Source: Myxococcota bacterium (lineage in GTDB: Bacteria; Myxococcota_A; UBA796; CAJQPC01). Taken from it: DNA of 64,000 nt. The translations under genes were made by a program, and so were the position numbers. Positions 18,267-27,514 of this stretch are shown in pieces; the first letter of the stretch is position 1, and the number at the start of each line of letters is the position of its first letter. The notes beneath the pieces are model-generated. The model made no database searches. It had not been told where the DNA came from and was given only the letters and a program-made list of their open reading frames with translations. The stretch lies in assembly GCA_023150775.1 (NCBI GenBank), contig JAKLKE010000004.1, positions 1-64,000 on the forward strand, given 5' to 3'.

Positions 18267-19377
18267 GGGCGCCCACCTCGTCCTGGAAAGGCTTGAGGTC
18301 GATGGCCTGGCCCGCGGAGCTGAGGGCCTGGGCCTCGGCGAGCTCAAGAACGGCGGCGGCGTAGTCGCGGCGGGCCTCGGCCTCCTTGAGCTTGGCCCGG
18401 GCGGCCTTCACCTCGGCGCCCTCGGCCTTCTCGGCGCCTTTCGCGGCGCTGGCGTCGGCGGAGCGGGCGTCCACGGCGGCCTCGGCGGCCTTGGCGTTCG
18501 CGCGCTCCATCTCCGTGGCCTGCTTGGCCTCAGCGACGGCGTCTTTGGTGGCGCTGACCTGGTCTTTCTGGGCGTCAACCTGGTCTTTCTGCGCGGCGAC
18601 CGCCCCGTCAGCCTTCTCGTTCGCCTGCTTGGCCTCGGCCTTCGCGGCCTTCACGTCACCCTTGGCGAGCTTCACCTGGGCCCCGGCCTCTTTCTCGGCG
18701 GCCTTGGCGTCGTGGGCCTTGGACTTGGCGTCTTTCACGGCGGACTTCGCCGTCTTGATGGCGACCTTGGCGTCGTTCACGACGTCTTTGCTCGTGGCGT
18801 CGGCCTTGAGCTCGGCCTTGCGGGCCTTGTACGCCGCCTTGGCCTCGACCACCCGGGCCTTCGCCGCGGCGACCGACGCGTTGGCCTCCTCCGTCTTCAC
18901 CTTGGCCGCCGTCTCATCGGCCTTGCGGGCCTCGTACACGGCCTCGCGGGCGGCGATGTTGGCTTTGCCTTGGTCCTCGACGGCTTTGGCTTGGTCTTTC
19001 ACCGCCGAGAGCTCACTCTTGGCCTCACGAACGTCGGCCTTCGCGGCCTTCACGTCGTCTTTGCTGGCCTTGACGTCCCCCTTGGCGTCTTTCACCGCGC
19101 CATCGGCGGCGTCCGCGTCGTTCTTGGCGGCCTGAACCTCGTCCTTGGCGTCGGCGCGGGCGGCCTCGGCGGCGGCCTCAGCGGCCTCGGCGGCCTCCAG
19201 GGCGGCTTGAGCGCTCTTGACGTCGGACTCAGCGGCGGCCAGGGCGTTCTGGGGGTCGATGAGGTTTGTGCGGGCGTCGGCGGAGAGCGCGCTGAGCGCC
19301 GCGTCATCGACCTTGGGCCCCGCGATGGCCAGAGAGCCCACAACGAGCGCGAGCGTGACGATGAGTGAACGAAGCAT
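18229..19377 (-). CDS. Secreted Ala/Lys/Asp-rich long coiled-coil protein
   Basis: Signal peptide MLRSLIVTLALVVGSLAIAG followed by ~300 aa of AKxDVKAAK/DAKxxVKxAK-type repeats. Confidence 0.75.
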   Translation of the reverse strand: MLRSLIVTLALVVGSLAIAGPKVDDAALSALSADARTNLIDPQNALAAAESDVKSAQAALEAAEAAEAAAEAARADAKDEVQAAKNDADAADGAVKDAKGDVKASKDDVKAAKADVREAKSELSAVKDQAKAVEDQGKANIAAREAVYEARKADETAAKVKTEEANASVAAAKARVVEAKAAYKARKAELKADATSKDVVNDAKVAIKTAKSAVKDAKSKAHDAKAAEKEAGAQVKLAKGDVKAAKAEAKQANEKADGAVAAQKDQVDAQKDQVSATKDAVAEAKQATEMERANAKAAEAAVDARSADASAAKGAEKAEGAEVKAARAKLKEAEARRDYAAAVLELAEAQALSSAGQAIDLKPFQDEVGALTPKTATTSASQ

Positions 19378-19393
19378 AGTTTCTCTCCAGGAG

Positions 19394-19421
19394 ATTGTAT
19401 TGCTGAACTGTACAAGGTCAA
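19394..19421 (-). promoter_or_regulatory. Putative sigma70-type promoter of the coiled-coil gene
   Basis: Reverse strand TTGACC-16 nt-TACAAT just upstream of the ATG at 19377. Confidence 0.5.
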
Positions 19422-19539
19422 TGTAACGTCAACTCCTAGGCAGGATCTGTTTCGTTTTGTTTTCATTTCCCCTTGACCTCTCTACAGCAGGTGATCGTGC
19501 GCACTTGCCGAGGCGCCTGGGTCGGGGCATTGGGGTGGG

Positions 19540-19902
19540 GTGAACCCGCTCAAACGTGCCCTTCATCTCCTCGCCGTGGGCCTTTTTGGGCTCTCGGCCT
19601 TGGTGCAGCTCAACGACCCAGACCCTTGGGGCTGGACGTTCGTGTACCTCGTCGCCGCGCTCCTCGCCGGGCTCAACGCCGCCGGGCGCCCCTCCCCCGG
19701 CCTCGCCCGTGGCCTCGCCGCCGTCGCCGCGCTGTGGGCCCTGAGCCTCGTGCCGTCGCTGGGGCCGGTCACTCTGAGCGAGCTGGTCTCCGACATGAAG
19801 ATGCTGCGCCCCGAGGTCGAGTTTGCCCGTGAGCTCGGCGGCCTGTTGATCATCACGCTCTACGCCTTGCCCACCGCCCTCCCCCGTCGCCGAGGCGCCT
19901 GA
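19540..19902 (+). CDS. Transmembrane 220 (TMEM220)-like membrane protein
   Basis: HLLAVGLFGLSALVQLNDPDPWGWTFVYLVAALLAGLNA; GTG start. Confidence 0.7.
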   Translation: MNPLKRALHLLAVGLFGLSALVQLNDPDPWGWTFVYLVAALLAGLNAAGRPSPGLARGLAAVAALWALSLVPSLGPVTLSELVSDMKMLRPEVEFARELGGLLIITLYALPTALPRRRGA

Positions 19903-20669
19903 TGTCCCCCCGAGCCGCCGCCCTGCTCACCGCCTTTGGCCTCGCCGCCTGGGCAACCCCCGCTGGGGCCACCTGGTCCCTCGTCGCCGTTGACCCCGCG
20001 ACCGGTGAGGTCGGCGCCGCCGCGGCCACCTGCGGGAAGATGGTCTGGTTCATCGCGGAGGTGGTCCCCGGGCGCGGCGCCGTCGTCGCCCAGGCCGACA
20101 CGCTCCTCGACGGGCGTGACCTCGGCGCCGAGGGCCTCGCCGCGGGGCTCACCCCGGGGGAGATCCTCGACGAGCTGACCGATCCGGCGTTTGATCCGGC
20201 GTTTGAGACGCGGCAATACGGCGTCGCCGCCCTCTCCGGCGAGGCCGCGGCCTTCACCGGCGCCGAGGCTGAAGACGTCGCGATCTCCATGGGCGACGGC
20301 TCGTTGACCGTTCAGGGCAACCTCCTCATCGGGGCGGCCGTCGTCGAGGACAGCTTCGCCGCGTTCCAAGACGCCGAGGGCCTGCCCATGGAGGAGCGCC
20401 TCATGCGTGGGCTTGAGGCCGGGGCCGCCCAAGGAGGGGACTCCCGCTGCCCGCCCGAGCGCGCGGCGAAGAGCGCGTTCATCACCGTCGCGACCGAAGA
20501 CGGTGAGCTGCGAACCTGGCGAGACCGGGGCTATGGCCCGCCCATCGAGGGCCTCCGCGCAGAGCTGAACGGCTCGGGCTGCGCGAGCGCGCCGGGCCAA
20601 GGGTCGGGCCAGTGGCTGTGGGCGCTGGCCGGGCTCGACGTGCTCAGGCGCCGTCGCCGGGCAGCTTGA
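19902..20669 (+). CDS. DUF1028 family protein with C-terminal sorting-like tail
   Basis: ATWSLVAVDPATGEVGAAAATCGKMVWFIAEVVPGRGAVVAQA...; tail GCASAPGQGSGQWLWALAGLDVLRRRRRAA. Confidence 0.8.
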   Translation: MSPRAAALLTAFGLAAWATPAGATWSLVAVDPATGEVGAAAATCGKMVWFIAEVVPGRGAVVAQADTLLDGRDLGAEGLAAGLTPGEILDELTDPAFDPAFETRQYGVAALSGEAAAFTGAEAEDVAISMGDGSLTVQGNLLIGAAVVEDSFAAFQDAEGLPMEERLMRGLEAGAAQGGDSRCPPERAAKSAFITVATEDGELRTWRDRGYGPPIEGLRAELNGSGCASAPGQGSGQWLWALAGLDVLRRRRRAA

Positions 20670-21312
20670 GCACATACACCGGGGTGAGGCTGTAGTCGCC
20701 GTCCGGCGCTGGCGGGGCGGTGACGGGGATCGTCTCGCCCGCGAGGTCGGCGGCGGTGCCCGCGTAGCCGTAGACGTAGATCGCCTCGGCCTGGCCGTCC
20801 TCGCCGACGCCGTCGGTGGCGATGTACGCGCCGTAGAGTGAGCCCGCCGCCGCCTGGTCGGCGTCGTCCTTGAGGCCGGCGACGATGTCGGGGTGCAAGG
20901 CGCCGAGGCCGAGGAGCAAGGTCGTGGGGAGCCCCTCAGCGCCCTCGCAGGCGCCGTCGACCTGAGGCAGCTCCACGAGCCACCAGTGGTAGATCGCGGC
21001 GTCGGGCGACGGGACGTCTATGGCGGAGATCGGCGCGCGCAGGCTCTCGCAGATCGGCCCGTCGCTGGGCGTCTCCGGCAGGAGCGTGTAGTTGACCGTG
21101 AGCGCGGTGAGCGCGCCGCCGCTGAGGCTCGCCGTGGCGCCGACGGTGTACCAGGCCGGGGTCTGGGCGCCGGAGTCCGCCGACATCGTGTCGGAGTCGT
21201 CGGCGGTGTCGTCGGCGGAGGCGGCCGTGTCGGAGCTGTCGATCCGCCCTGTGCTGTCCAAGGACGTGCAGCTCGGCAGCAGCGCGATCAGCGCGAAGAG
21301 AACGAACATCAT
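20644..21312 (-). CDS. Lipoprotein of a local paralogous family
   Basis: MMFVLFALIALLPSCTSL lipobox; D/S/T-rich linker; LLLGLGALHPD motif. Confidence 0.6.
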   Translation of the reverse strand: MMFVLFALIALLPSCTSLDSTGRIDSSDTAASADDTADDSDTMSADSGAQTPAWYTVGATASLSGGALTALTVNYTLLPETPSDGPICESLRAPISAIDVPSPDAAIYHWWLVELPQVDGACEGAEGLPTTLLLGLGALHPDIVAGLKDDADQAAAGSLYGAYIATDGVGEDGQAEAIYVYGYAGTAADLAGETIPVTAPPAPDGDYSLTPVYVLKLPGDGA

Positions 21313-21369
21313 CGCTCCAGTGACGACCCTGCCTGCCTGGGCCAGCATAGCCTAGCCACAGCGCCGCCG

Positions 21370-21966
21370 CTACAGCGACCAGGCCCAAGTCGAGACGAAG
21401 CGGTAGGTCTCTCCGGGCGTCCAGCTCGGCGTGCCGTCGCGGGTCTCGCCGAGGTCGAGGGCCTCGGGGTAGACGAGGCCTTGGGGCATCGCCGTCTCGC
21501 CGTCGTAAGAGACGTACCAGCCGAGGCTCTGGCCGGGGTGAGGGTCGAGGCCGGCGGAGTCTGCCGGGGGCGCGCCGACGCCAAAGGCGACGATGCCCTC
21601 CAGGCTGGGATCATCGGCGTAGGCGCCGTCGCAGTCGTCCTCGATGGAGCGGAGCTGCACCTCCATCATCACGAGGCAGCGCTCGCAGCCCTCCAGCTCG
21701 CCGATGAGCACGCCGTCGAGGGACTGCAGCAGATCGCAGCGGCGTTTGCTCTCGGAGAGGCGGCGCTGCCAGCCGTCGTCGTAGAAGGTCCAGACGTGGG
21801 TGCCGCTGAGCCCTGAAGTCTCCGCCGTGGCCGTGGCCGAGCCCGTGGCCCAGGCGGGCGGCGTGTCACCGCAGGCGAAGAGGGCGGCGAGGGCGGCGAG
21901 GGCGAAGGGGACGAGCACGGGCACCTCGGCGGGTGGGGCGAGGGGCAGACCTCGCGCCACACACAT
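21370..21966 (-). CDS. Lipoprotein of a local paralogous family
   Basis: LAALAALFACGD lipobox; GIVAFGVGAPPADSAGLDPH motif; paired cysteines. Confidence 0.55.
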   Translation of the reverse strand: MCVARGLPLAPPAEVPVLVPFALAALAALFACGDTPPAWATGSATATAETSGLSGTHVWTFYDDGWQRRLSESKRRCDLLQSLDGVLIGELEGCERCLVMMEVQLRSIEDDCDGAYADDPSLEGIVAFGVGAPPADSAGLDPHPGQSLGWYVSYDGETAMPQGLVYPEALDLGETRDGTPSWTPGETYRFVSTWAWSL

Positions 21967-21991
21967 AAACCGCCGAGGGGGGATCAGGCAA

Positions 21992-22843
21992 TCAGCGCAG
22001 CAACACCAGGGTCGGGTCCACGGCCGGGTAGGTCTGGGCCTTGAGCACCGAGGGCGAAGGCAGCTCCGTGGCCTTGTTCATGCTGGTGTAGGGCACGACA
22101 AAACCTTTGCGGTCGAGGGCGATCTCCAGCTCGCTCGACGCCTCCCAGGCCACGCTGACCACGGGCGCGGTGAGCTCAAAGGCGCCAGAGGAGGCTGAGG
22201 CGCGCAGGCCGAGGCGGCTGCCGAAGCTCTGAGAGACGCCCTCTTGGGACCAGACGAGGCCCGTCGTCTCCTCAAACACCGGGGCGTAGGCCGTCGCGGC
22301 GTCGGGGTCGATGGGGCCAAAGCTCAGGCCGAGCACCAAGGCCGCGATCTCGTCATCCGGCGTGCCGCCCTCGCCCCAGTCCTCGGGGCTGAAGGTCACG
22401 CAGTCGCTCGACAGCACGCTCAGGGCGCTCTCGAAAGAGGCCCAGGCGTCGTTGTCCCAGCTCGTCGCCTCGATGGAGGAGAGCGAGGCCACCACCATGC
22501 AGCTCCCGTCGGCGCCGGTGCTGCGGTCTTTGGTCTCGAAGGTGAAGGTGGCCATGGGGGGAGACTGCGTGCCCTGGTAGTAGGACCAGTACGCGAGGCC
22601 GAAGCCGTCGTAGCCGGTGATCACGACCACGGAGAGGCTCTGCGGCGCGACCTCCGGGTCGGCGTCGGTGTCGCTGTCGGTGTCCGAGTCGGAGTCGCTG
22701 TCGGCGTCGGTGTCGCTGTCCGCGTCGCTGTCGGCGTCGGCGTCCCCCTCGGAGTCGTCCGGCGTCTCGCCGTCGTCGCCCCGGTCGCAAGCCCCAATGG
22801 AGAGCAAGAGCGCGCCCCATGTCAACGTCGTGATGATCCGCAT
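21992..22843 (-). CDS. Lipoprotein with D/S/T-rich linker, local paralogous family
   Basis: ALLLSIGACD lipobox; DADSDADSDTDADSDSDSDTDSDTDADPE linker; ITGYDGFG, LVLGLSFGPIDPD, ATELPSPSVL. Confidence 0.7.
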   Translation of the reverse strand: MRIITTLTWGALLLSIGACDRGDDGETPDDSEGDADADSDADSDTDADSDSDSDTDSDTDADPEVAPQSLSVVVITGYDGFGLAYWSYYQGTQSPPMATFTFETKDRSTGADGSCMVVASLSSIEATSWDNDAWASFESALSVLSSDCVTFSPEDWGEGGTPDDEIAALVLGLSFGPIDPDAATAYAPVFEETTGLVWSQEGVSQSFGSRLGLRASASSGAFELTAPVVSVAWEASSELEIALDRKGFVVPYTSMNKATELPSPSVLKAQTYPAVDPTLVLLR

Positions 22844-22943
22844 CCGCCCTTACTCCGTCATGGGTTCGTGGCTATGTCAGCGCAGTCACTAGGATACAGC
22901 CCCTCCGGGCGGCGTCGCAAGTGCTCAAAAGGACTATAGCAAA

Positions 22944-22967
22944 AAGGGCGCCCCGAGAGGCGCCCTT
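22944..22967 (-). terminator. Rho-independent terminator
   Basis: Minus strand AAGGGCGCC-loop-GGCGCCCTT followed by TTT, downstream of the 23007-23846 gene. Confidence 0.8.
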
Positions 22968-23006
22968 CGACGATCCCCGGAGGATCGCCCACCAGAACCC
23001 GTCCGG

Positions 23007-23846
23007 CTACGGGAAGAGCGAGCTCGTGTAGAGCCCGAAGTAGCCGGGGCTGGACAACAGCGAGGGGTACGGGAGCTCCACCGCCTCGTCCATGCCGTCG
23101 TAGGGCGACAGGTTGCCCTCGTCATCCACGACGACCTCCATGTCGTCGTCGGTCACATAGGCGACGGTGTAGTTCAGGGCGACGGTCTCGAGGGTGCTGC
23201 TTCCATCAAAAGGCATGGACAGATAGCCCGTGAAGAGGTAGGGCCGGCCCTCGGTCTCAAAATCGGCGCCTTCGCGGTCGAAGGCCTCGATCAGCTTGGT
23301 CTCCAGGTCGCCCTCCTCCAGAGGGCCGTAACCGATGCCGAACGACAACGACTCGATGGCCTCGATCGGGTTTCCGTCGAGGCCGTACCGCAGGGGGTAG
23401 AAGTTCTCGCAGGTGGTGGTGCCCCCCACCAACGAGACCTGGTTGCCGTACCAGGCGTTCTCGACGCGAAGGTCGAAGGGCTCCCCGAAGGAGAGCAGGC
23501 CGGTGTAGGTGCAGGTGTACTCTTCGTCATACGCCTCGAAGTACGCCTCCTCTACGAACTTGAGCTGCGCGTACGCAGGGTACGCCGTCGTGTCGTCTGG
23601 GAAGTAGTAGTCGGTCGGGCCGAACCCGTCGTAGCCCATGTAGATCGACACGAAGACGACGTAGTCCTCGAAGTAGGCGGGCTCGGTGTCGGTGTCGCTG
23701 TCCGAGTCGGTGTCGGTGTCCGCGTCGCCTTCGGTCTCGCTGGTGTCGGTCCCCGCGTCCGAGCCTTTGTCACCCGCGCAGCCGGGGCCCATCACCACAA
23801 GCGCGCCAAGACCCAGGGCCGCCGTGAGGTTCATCATCCGCGTCAT
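23007..23846 (-). CDS. Lipoprotein with D/S/T-rich linker, local paralogous family
   Basis: ALVVMGPGCAG lipobox; EGDADTDTDSDSDTDTE linker; IYMGYDGFG, LSFGIGYGPLEEG, AVELPYPSLL. Confidence 0.7.
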   Translation of the reverse strand: MTRMMNLTAALGLGALVVMGPGCAGDKGSDAGTDTSETEGDADTDTDSDSDTDTEPAYFEDYVVFVSIYMGYDGFGPTDYYFPDDTTAYPAYAQLKFVEEAYFEAYDEEYTCTYTGLLSFGEPFDLRVENAWYGNQVSLVGGTTTCENFYPLRYGLDGNPIEAIESLSFGIGYGPLEEGDLETKLIEAFDREGADFETEGRPYLFTGYLSMPFDGSSTLETVALNYTVAYVTDDDMEVVVDDEGNLSPYDGMDEAVELPYPSLLSSPGYFGLYTSSLFP

Positions 23847-24009
23847 CTCTCCTCCTGCTGTGTTCAGGTTCATGGCGGAGGTCTTCTGGCCCTCGGGCCT
23901 GTTAACGACCGCATCCCGTCATCCTAACGCCAAGGACGGGGGGATGGTGCGCCGCTGAGGCGCCAAGGTGGCGCAACCCGCCGATCCGCCGCTTGGGGAG
24001 GATCGCCGC

Positions 24010-25500
24010 CTAGCCCGTCAGGCGCGCGATGAGCAGCACCAAGGCCAGGCCGAGGGCCGCCATGAGCAGAGCCACGAGGATGAGCCCCGGCAAGAGCCGC
24101 ACCGTCGGGCTGGCCTCGTCGTTGGCGGCGACGGGGGCCTTGGGGCTCACCTTCGCCGCGCGGCGTGGGGGCGGGGTTGGGGATCCGCTGGGTGAGGGCC
24201 GCGACGACGGCGGCGGCGCGCGGGAGGCCATCGTCGCTGGGGTCGGCGCCGGGGAGAGGCCGGGGGCGGAGGCGCTCGACGGAGCGGGCGGCGGCGGCGG
24301 CGCGAGGGGCACGATGGGCTTGTGCACGACCTCGACGGGGCGCGTCGGGGCGGGCGCGTCCTCGGCGACGTCGGGCTCGACCTCCCGGCGGGTCATCACG
24401 ATGAGGTCGGCGTCCTCCTCCTCAAGCTCCGCGGCGTCGTCGGCGACGGCGGGCCGGGCGGCGGCCTCGCTCATGCCCATAGACGCCTGGTACTCGCGCA
24501 GGTTGAGGGTCTCGCGCAGGTTGTAGCCCTGCTCTTCTTTGAGCCGGTGGCCCGAGGCCGGAGGAGCCCCCGGCGCGCCGCCGTCTTGGCGGATCACGAG
24601 CATGATCTGGGTGTCGCCGTCTCGGGTGGCGGCGCCGTCGTCGCCGTCGCCGTTGACCTCGGCCTCGTGGCGCTGGGCGCGCTCGACGTCGGCCATGATC
24701 GAGACGCTGGTGTGCTCCTCGGCGGTGTCGGTGTCTACGGTCGGGTCGTCTTGGCGGCGGAAGAGCGTCGGGAAGGCGCCCAAGGCGGACTCGTCGTGGC
24801 CGCCGCCGTCGCGCAGGCCGAAGGGCAGAGACTCCGTCGTCTCGCGGGTGTCGTCGTCGGGGGGCATCGTGGCGCCGGGGGCCAAGACCCGCGCCAGATC
24901 CATCGGGTCGCCCTGCTCTTTGGCGTGCTCCCCGCCGATGCCCCACAAGAGGGACTCGATGCGCTCTTTGTCTTGATCGGGCAGGCGGCGCAGGCGCTCC
25001 AAGATCGCCTTCGCGCGTAAGAACGACCCGGCGGCGATGAAACGTTCGGCGAGCACGAGCTGATCGGCGGGGGTGCCGGTGCGCTCGATCTCCCGGGCGT
25101 TGGGGTCGGGCTGGAGCGGCGGGGCCTCGGCCTGGACCTCTAGCTCCGCGAGGCCGGGCAGCTCAGCGCCCAGCTCACGGAGGCGGCCCAGGGGCTTGCG
25201 GGCGCGCACCGGCCAGCCGCGCTGGATGTGCAGCTCCGCGAGGAGCACGAGCATCTCGACGTCGTCGGGGTCGCGGGTGGCGAGCTCGGTGAGGCGCAGG
25301 TTCACCCGGTCCATGAGCCGCAGGCGCAACAGCGCCCGGGCCTGAGCGATGAGCCCATAGCGGGTAGGCTCCCCAGCGTTCACCCACCGCTCGACGAGGC
25401 GCACGATCCCGACGTCGTCACCGCGCGACTCTAGGTCGGCGATGACACGGTCGAGGTAGTCGTCTTGGCTGGAGCGCGCGGGTGCTCCGTTGGCCGGCAT
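24010..25500 (-). CDS. TPR-like protein with C-terminal transmembrane helix
   Basis: LLRLRLMDRVNLRLTELATRDPDDVEMLVLLAELHIQRGWPVRARKPLGRL; Pro-rich linker; LLPGLILVALLMAALGLALVLLIARL tail. Confidence 0.65.
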   Translation of the reverse strand: MPANGAPARSSQDDYLDRVIADLESRGDDVGIVRLVERWVNAGEPTRYGLIAQARALLRLRLMDRVNLRLTELATRDPDDVEMLVLLAELHIQRGWPVRARKPLGRLRELGAELPGLAELEVQAEAPPLQPDPNAREIERTGTPADQLVLAERFIAAGSFLRAKAILERLRRLPDQDKERIESLLWGIGGEHAKEQGDPMDLARVLAPGATMPPDDDTRETTESLPFGLRDGGGHDESALGAFPTLFRRQDDPTVDTDTAEEHTSVSIMADVERAQRHEAEVNGDGDDGAATRDGDTQIMLVIRQDGGAPGAPPASGHRLKEEQGYNLRETLNLREYQASMGMSEAAARPAVADDAAELEEEDADLIVMTRREVEPDVAEDAPAPTRPVEVVHKPIVPLAPPPPPAPSSASAPGLSPAPTPATMASRAPPPSSRPSPSGSPTPPPRRAAKVSPKAPVAANDEASPTVRLLPGLILVALLMAALGLALVLLIARLTG

Positions 25501-25544
25501 CTTGACCTCCGCGCGGCATTGTAGCAGAAGTGCCAGGACGCAAA

Positions 25545-25574
25545 CACCCACCGGAGCCCGGGGCCCGGTGGGTG
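25545..25574 (-). terminator. Hairpin downstream of etfA
   Basis: CACCCACCGG...CCGGTGGGTG inverted repeat followed by TTTG on the minus strand. Confidence 0.45.
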
Positions 25575-25610
25575 CGCGCGCTGGCGAGGGTCAGGGTTGA
25601 GCGGCCTGGA

Positions 25611-26576
25611 TCAGCCGATCACCGCCTCAAACTCTCTCTGGAGCGCCGGGCAGATCGTGAACAGGTCGTCCACGATGCCATAGCTGCTGTGCTGGAAGAT
25701 CGGCGCCTCGGGATCCTTGTTGATCGAGACGATCACCTTGGAGGTGCGCATCCCGGCGAGGTGCTGGATCGCGCCGGAGATGCCCACGGCGATGTACAGC
25801 GTGGGGTTGACGACCTTGCCGGTCTGACCGACCTGGTGGGAGTGCGGGGCGTAGCCCGCGTCCACCGCCGCGCGGCTCGCGCCCGGGGTCGCGCGCAGGG
25901 CGGCGGCCAGGGGGCGAATCACGCTGTCGTAGCCCTCGACGGACTTCACCGAGCGGCCGCCGGAGACGATGCGGTCGGCCTCGGTGAGGTCCACCGTCGC
26001 CTGGGCGCTCTTACGAACCTCGACCACCTGGGTCTTGAGGTCCGCGGCGCTCACGCCAGCGTCCACGGCCACCACCGAGGCCGCGCCGCCGCCGGTGGGG
26101 TTCACGGCGAAGGAGTTGGGGCGCACGGTGAACAGGCCCACGGCGGACTTCACCTTGGCCGTGGCGATGACCTTGCCCGCGTAGACCGGGCGACGGGCGA
26201 CGACCTGGCCGCCGACGTTCGAGAGGTCCGTGACCTCGGTGACCGCGCCAGCGCCGATGCGGGCGCCGAGGCGGGGGAAGAGGTCTTTGCCGATCGGGGA
26301 CGCCGCGCCGAGCACGACGGCGGGGCTCACCTTGGCGATCACCGCGGCGAGGGCCTTCACCCAAGCGTCGGTGGAGTAGGCGCCGAAGGCGTCGCCGTTG
26401 ACGGTGTAGACCGTCGCGGCGCCGTGACGGCCAGCCTCGGCGCCATCGACGCTGCCGCCGATCACGACCGCGCTGACCTCACCACCCAAGGTGGCGGCCT
26501 TGCTCAAAAGCTCGAGGGCGGTCTTCTTCAGCTTGCCGCCGTCGGTCTCACAGAACACCAGAATTCCAGAGCTCAT
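25611..26576 (-). CDS. etfA: Electron transfer flavoprotein subunit alpha
   Basis: [65 protein letters not shown] (ETF-alpha FAD-binding signature). Confidence 0.93.
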   Translation of the reverse strand: MSSGILVFCETDGGKLKKTALELLSKAATLGGEVSAVVIGGSVDGAEAGRHGAATVYTVNGDAFGAYSTDAWVKALAAVIAKVSPAVVLGAASPIGKDLFPRLGARIGAGAVTEVTDLSNVGGQVVARRPVYAGKVIATAKVKSAVGLFTVRPNSFAVNPTGGGAASVVAVDAGVSAADLKTQVVEVRKSAQATVDLTEADRIVSGGRSVKSVEGYDSVIRPLAAALRATPGASRAAVDAGYAPHSHQVGQTGKVVNPTLYIAVGISGAIQHLAGMRTSKVIVSINKDPEAPIFQHSSYGIVDDLFTICPALQREFEAVIG

Positions 26577-26667
26577 CGGTTGTTCCTCCTGTTGAGGAGC
26601 GCGTCGGCCTTCAGGCCACGCGACACGAAGGGGTTACCACGAGGGAAAAACGAGGGGGACGAGCCGA

Positions 26668-27462
26668 TCAGATGACCTTGGCCTCGTCGCGGAGCAGGCG
26701 GACGAGCTCCTTGACCTTGGCCTCGGGCGTGGCGCCCTGGATGATCTTGCCCGAGGGCCGGGGCGGCGGCAGCTCAAGGCCGGACTCCTCGACCAGCGCG
26801 CCCGCGGCGCCCACCTGGCCCGCGGAGAGCCCGAGGTCGGCGACGGACTTGGCGGCGATGGCGATCTTCTTCGCGGCCATGATGCCCTTGAGGTTCGCGA
26901 AGCGGGGAGTGTTCAGGCCCTTGTCGCAGGTGATGACCGCGGGCACCGAGGTGGAGACGACCTCGATGAAGCCGCCGCCGGCGTTGCGCTCGGCGGTGAT
27001 CTTGCCGCCGTCCACGGAGAATCCCGTGACCACGGAGACCTGGGGCCAGCCGAGGAGCTCAGCGACCATGCCGGGCACGGCGGCGCTGTCGGTGTCGATG
27101 GCCTGCTTGCCGGCGAAGATCAGCTCAACACCGGCGGACTTGGCGGCGGCGGCCAAGGCGCGGGCCTTGCCCAAGGCGTCGGAGCCGGCGAGCGCCGGGT
27201 CGTCTACGCGGATCGCCTCGGTGGCGCCGCGGGCCAAGGCGTCACGGACGCGGGCCTCGGCGTCGGCGCCGCCGACGGTGATCACCACGACGCCCGTGGC
27301 TTTGCCAGCGTCTTTGAGCTGGATCGCCGCCTCTAAGGCGAACTCATCGTAGGGGTTGATCTCCCACTTGACGTCGGCGGTCAGGACGCCGGTCTTGTCG
27401 GGGTTGATCTTGATGATGGTGTCCGAAGCGGGGACCTGCTTGAGCAGTACACCGACTTTCAT
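26668..27462 (-). CDS. etfB: Electron transfer flavoprotein subunit beta
   Basis: MKVGVLLKQVPASDTIIKINPDKTGV...INPYDEFALEAAIQLKDAG...FAGKQAIDTDSAAVPGMVAELLGWPQVS. Confidence 0.93.
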   Translation of the reverse strand: MKVGVLLKQVPASDTIIKINPDKTGVLTADVKWEINPYDEFALEAAIQLKDAGKATGVVVITVGGADAEARVRDALARGATEAIRVDDPALAGSDALGKARALAAAAKSAGVELIFAGKQAIDTDSAAVPGMVAELLGWPQVSVVTGFSVDGGKITAERNAGGGFIEVVSTSVPAVITCDKGLNTPRFANLKGIMAAKKIAIAAKSVADLGLSAGQVGAAGALVEESGLELPPPRPSGKIIQGATPEAKVKELVRLLRDEAKVI

Positions 27463-27514
27463 GCGCCCTCCAGGGGGACCGGGGTGAGTGGGGAGTGTCG
27501 GGGGGAACGAGGCG

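Noticed and set aside
18386-19135. 249-aa Ser/Ala/Phe-rich plus-strand ORF
   Set aside because: Another antisense shadow of the same repetitive gene.
18076-19368. 430-aa plus-strand ORF opposite the coiled-coil gene
   Set aside because: Leu/Gly/Val shadow translation of a repetitive coding sequence; no signal or family.
22660-22760. GTCGGCGTCGGTGTC-type tandem repeat considered as CRISPR/minisatellite
   Set aside because: It encodes the in-frame D/S/T linker of a lipoprotein; no spacers.
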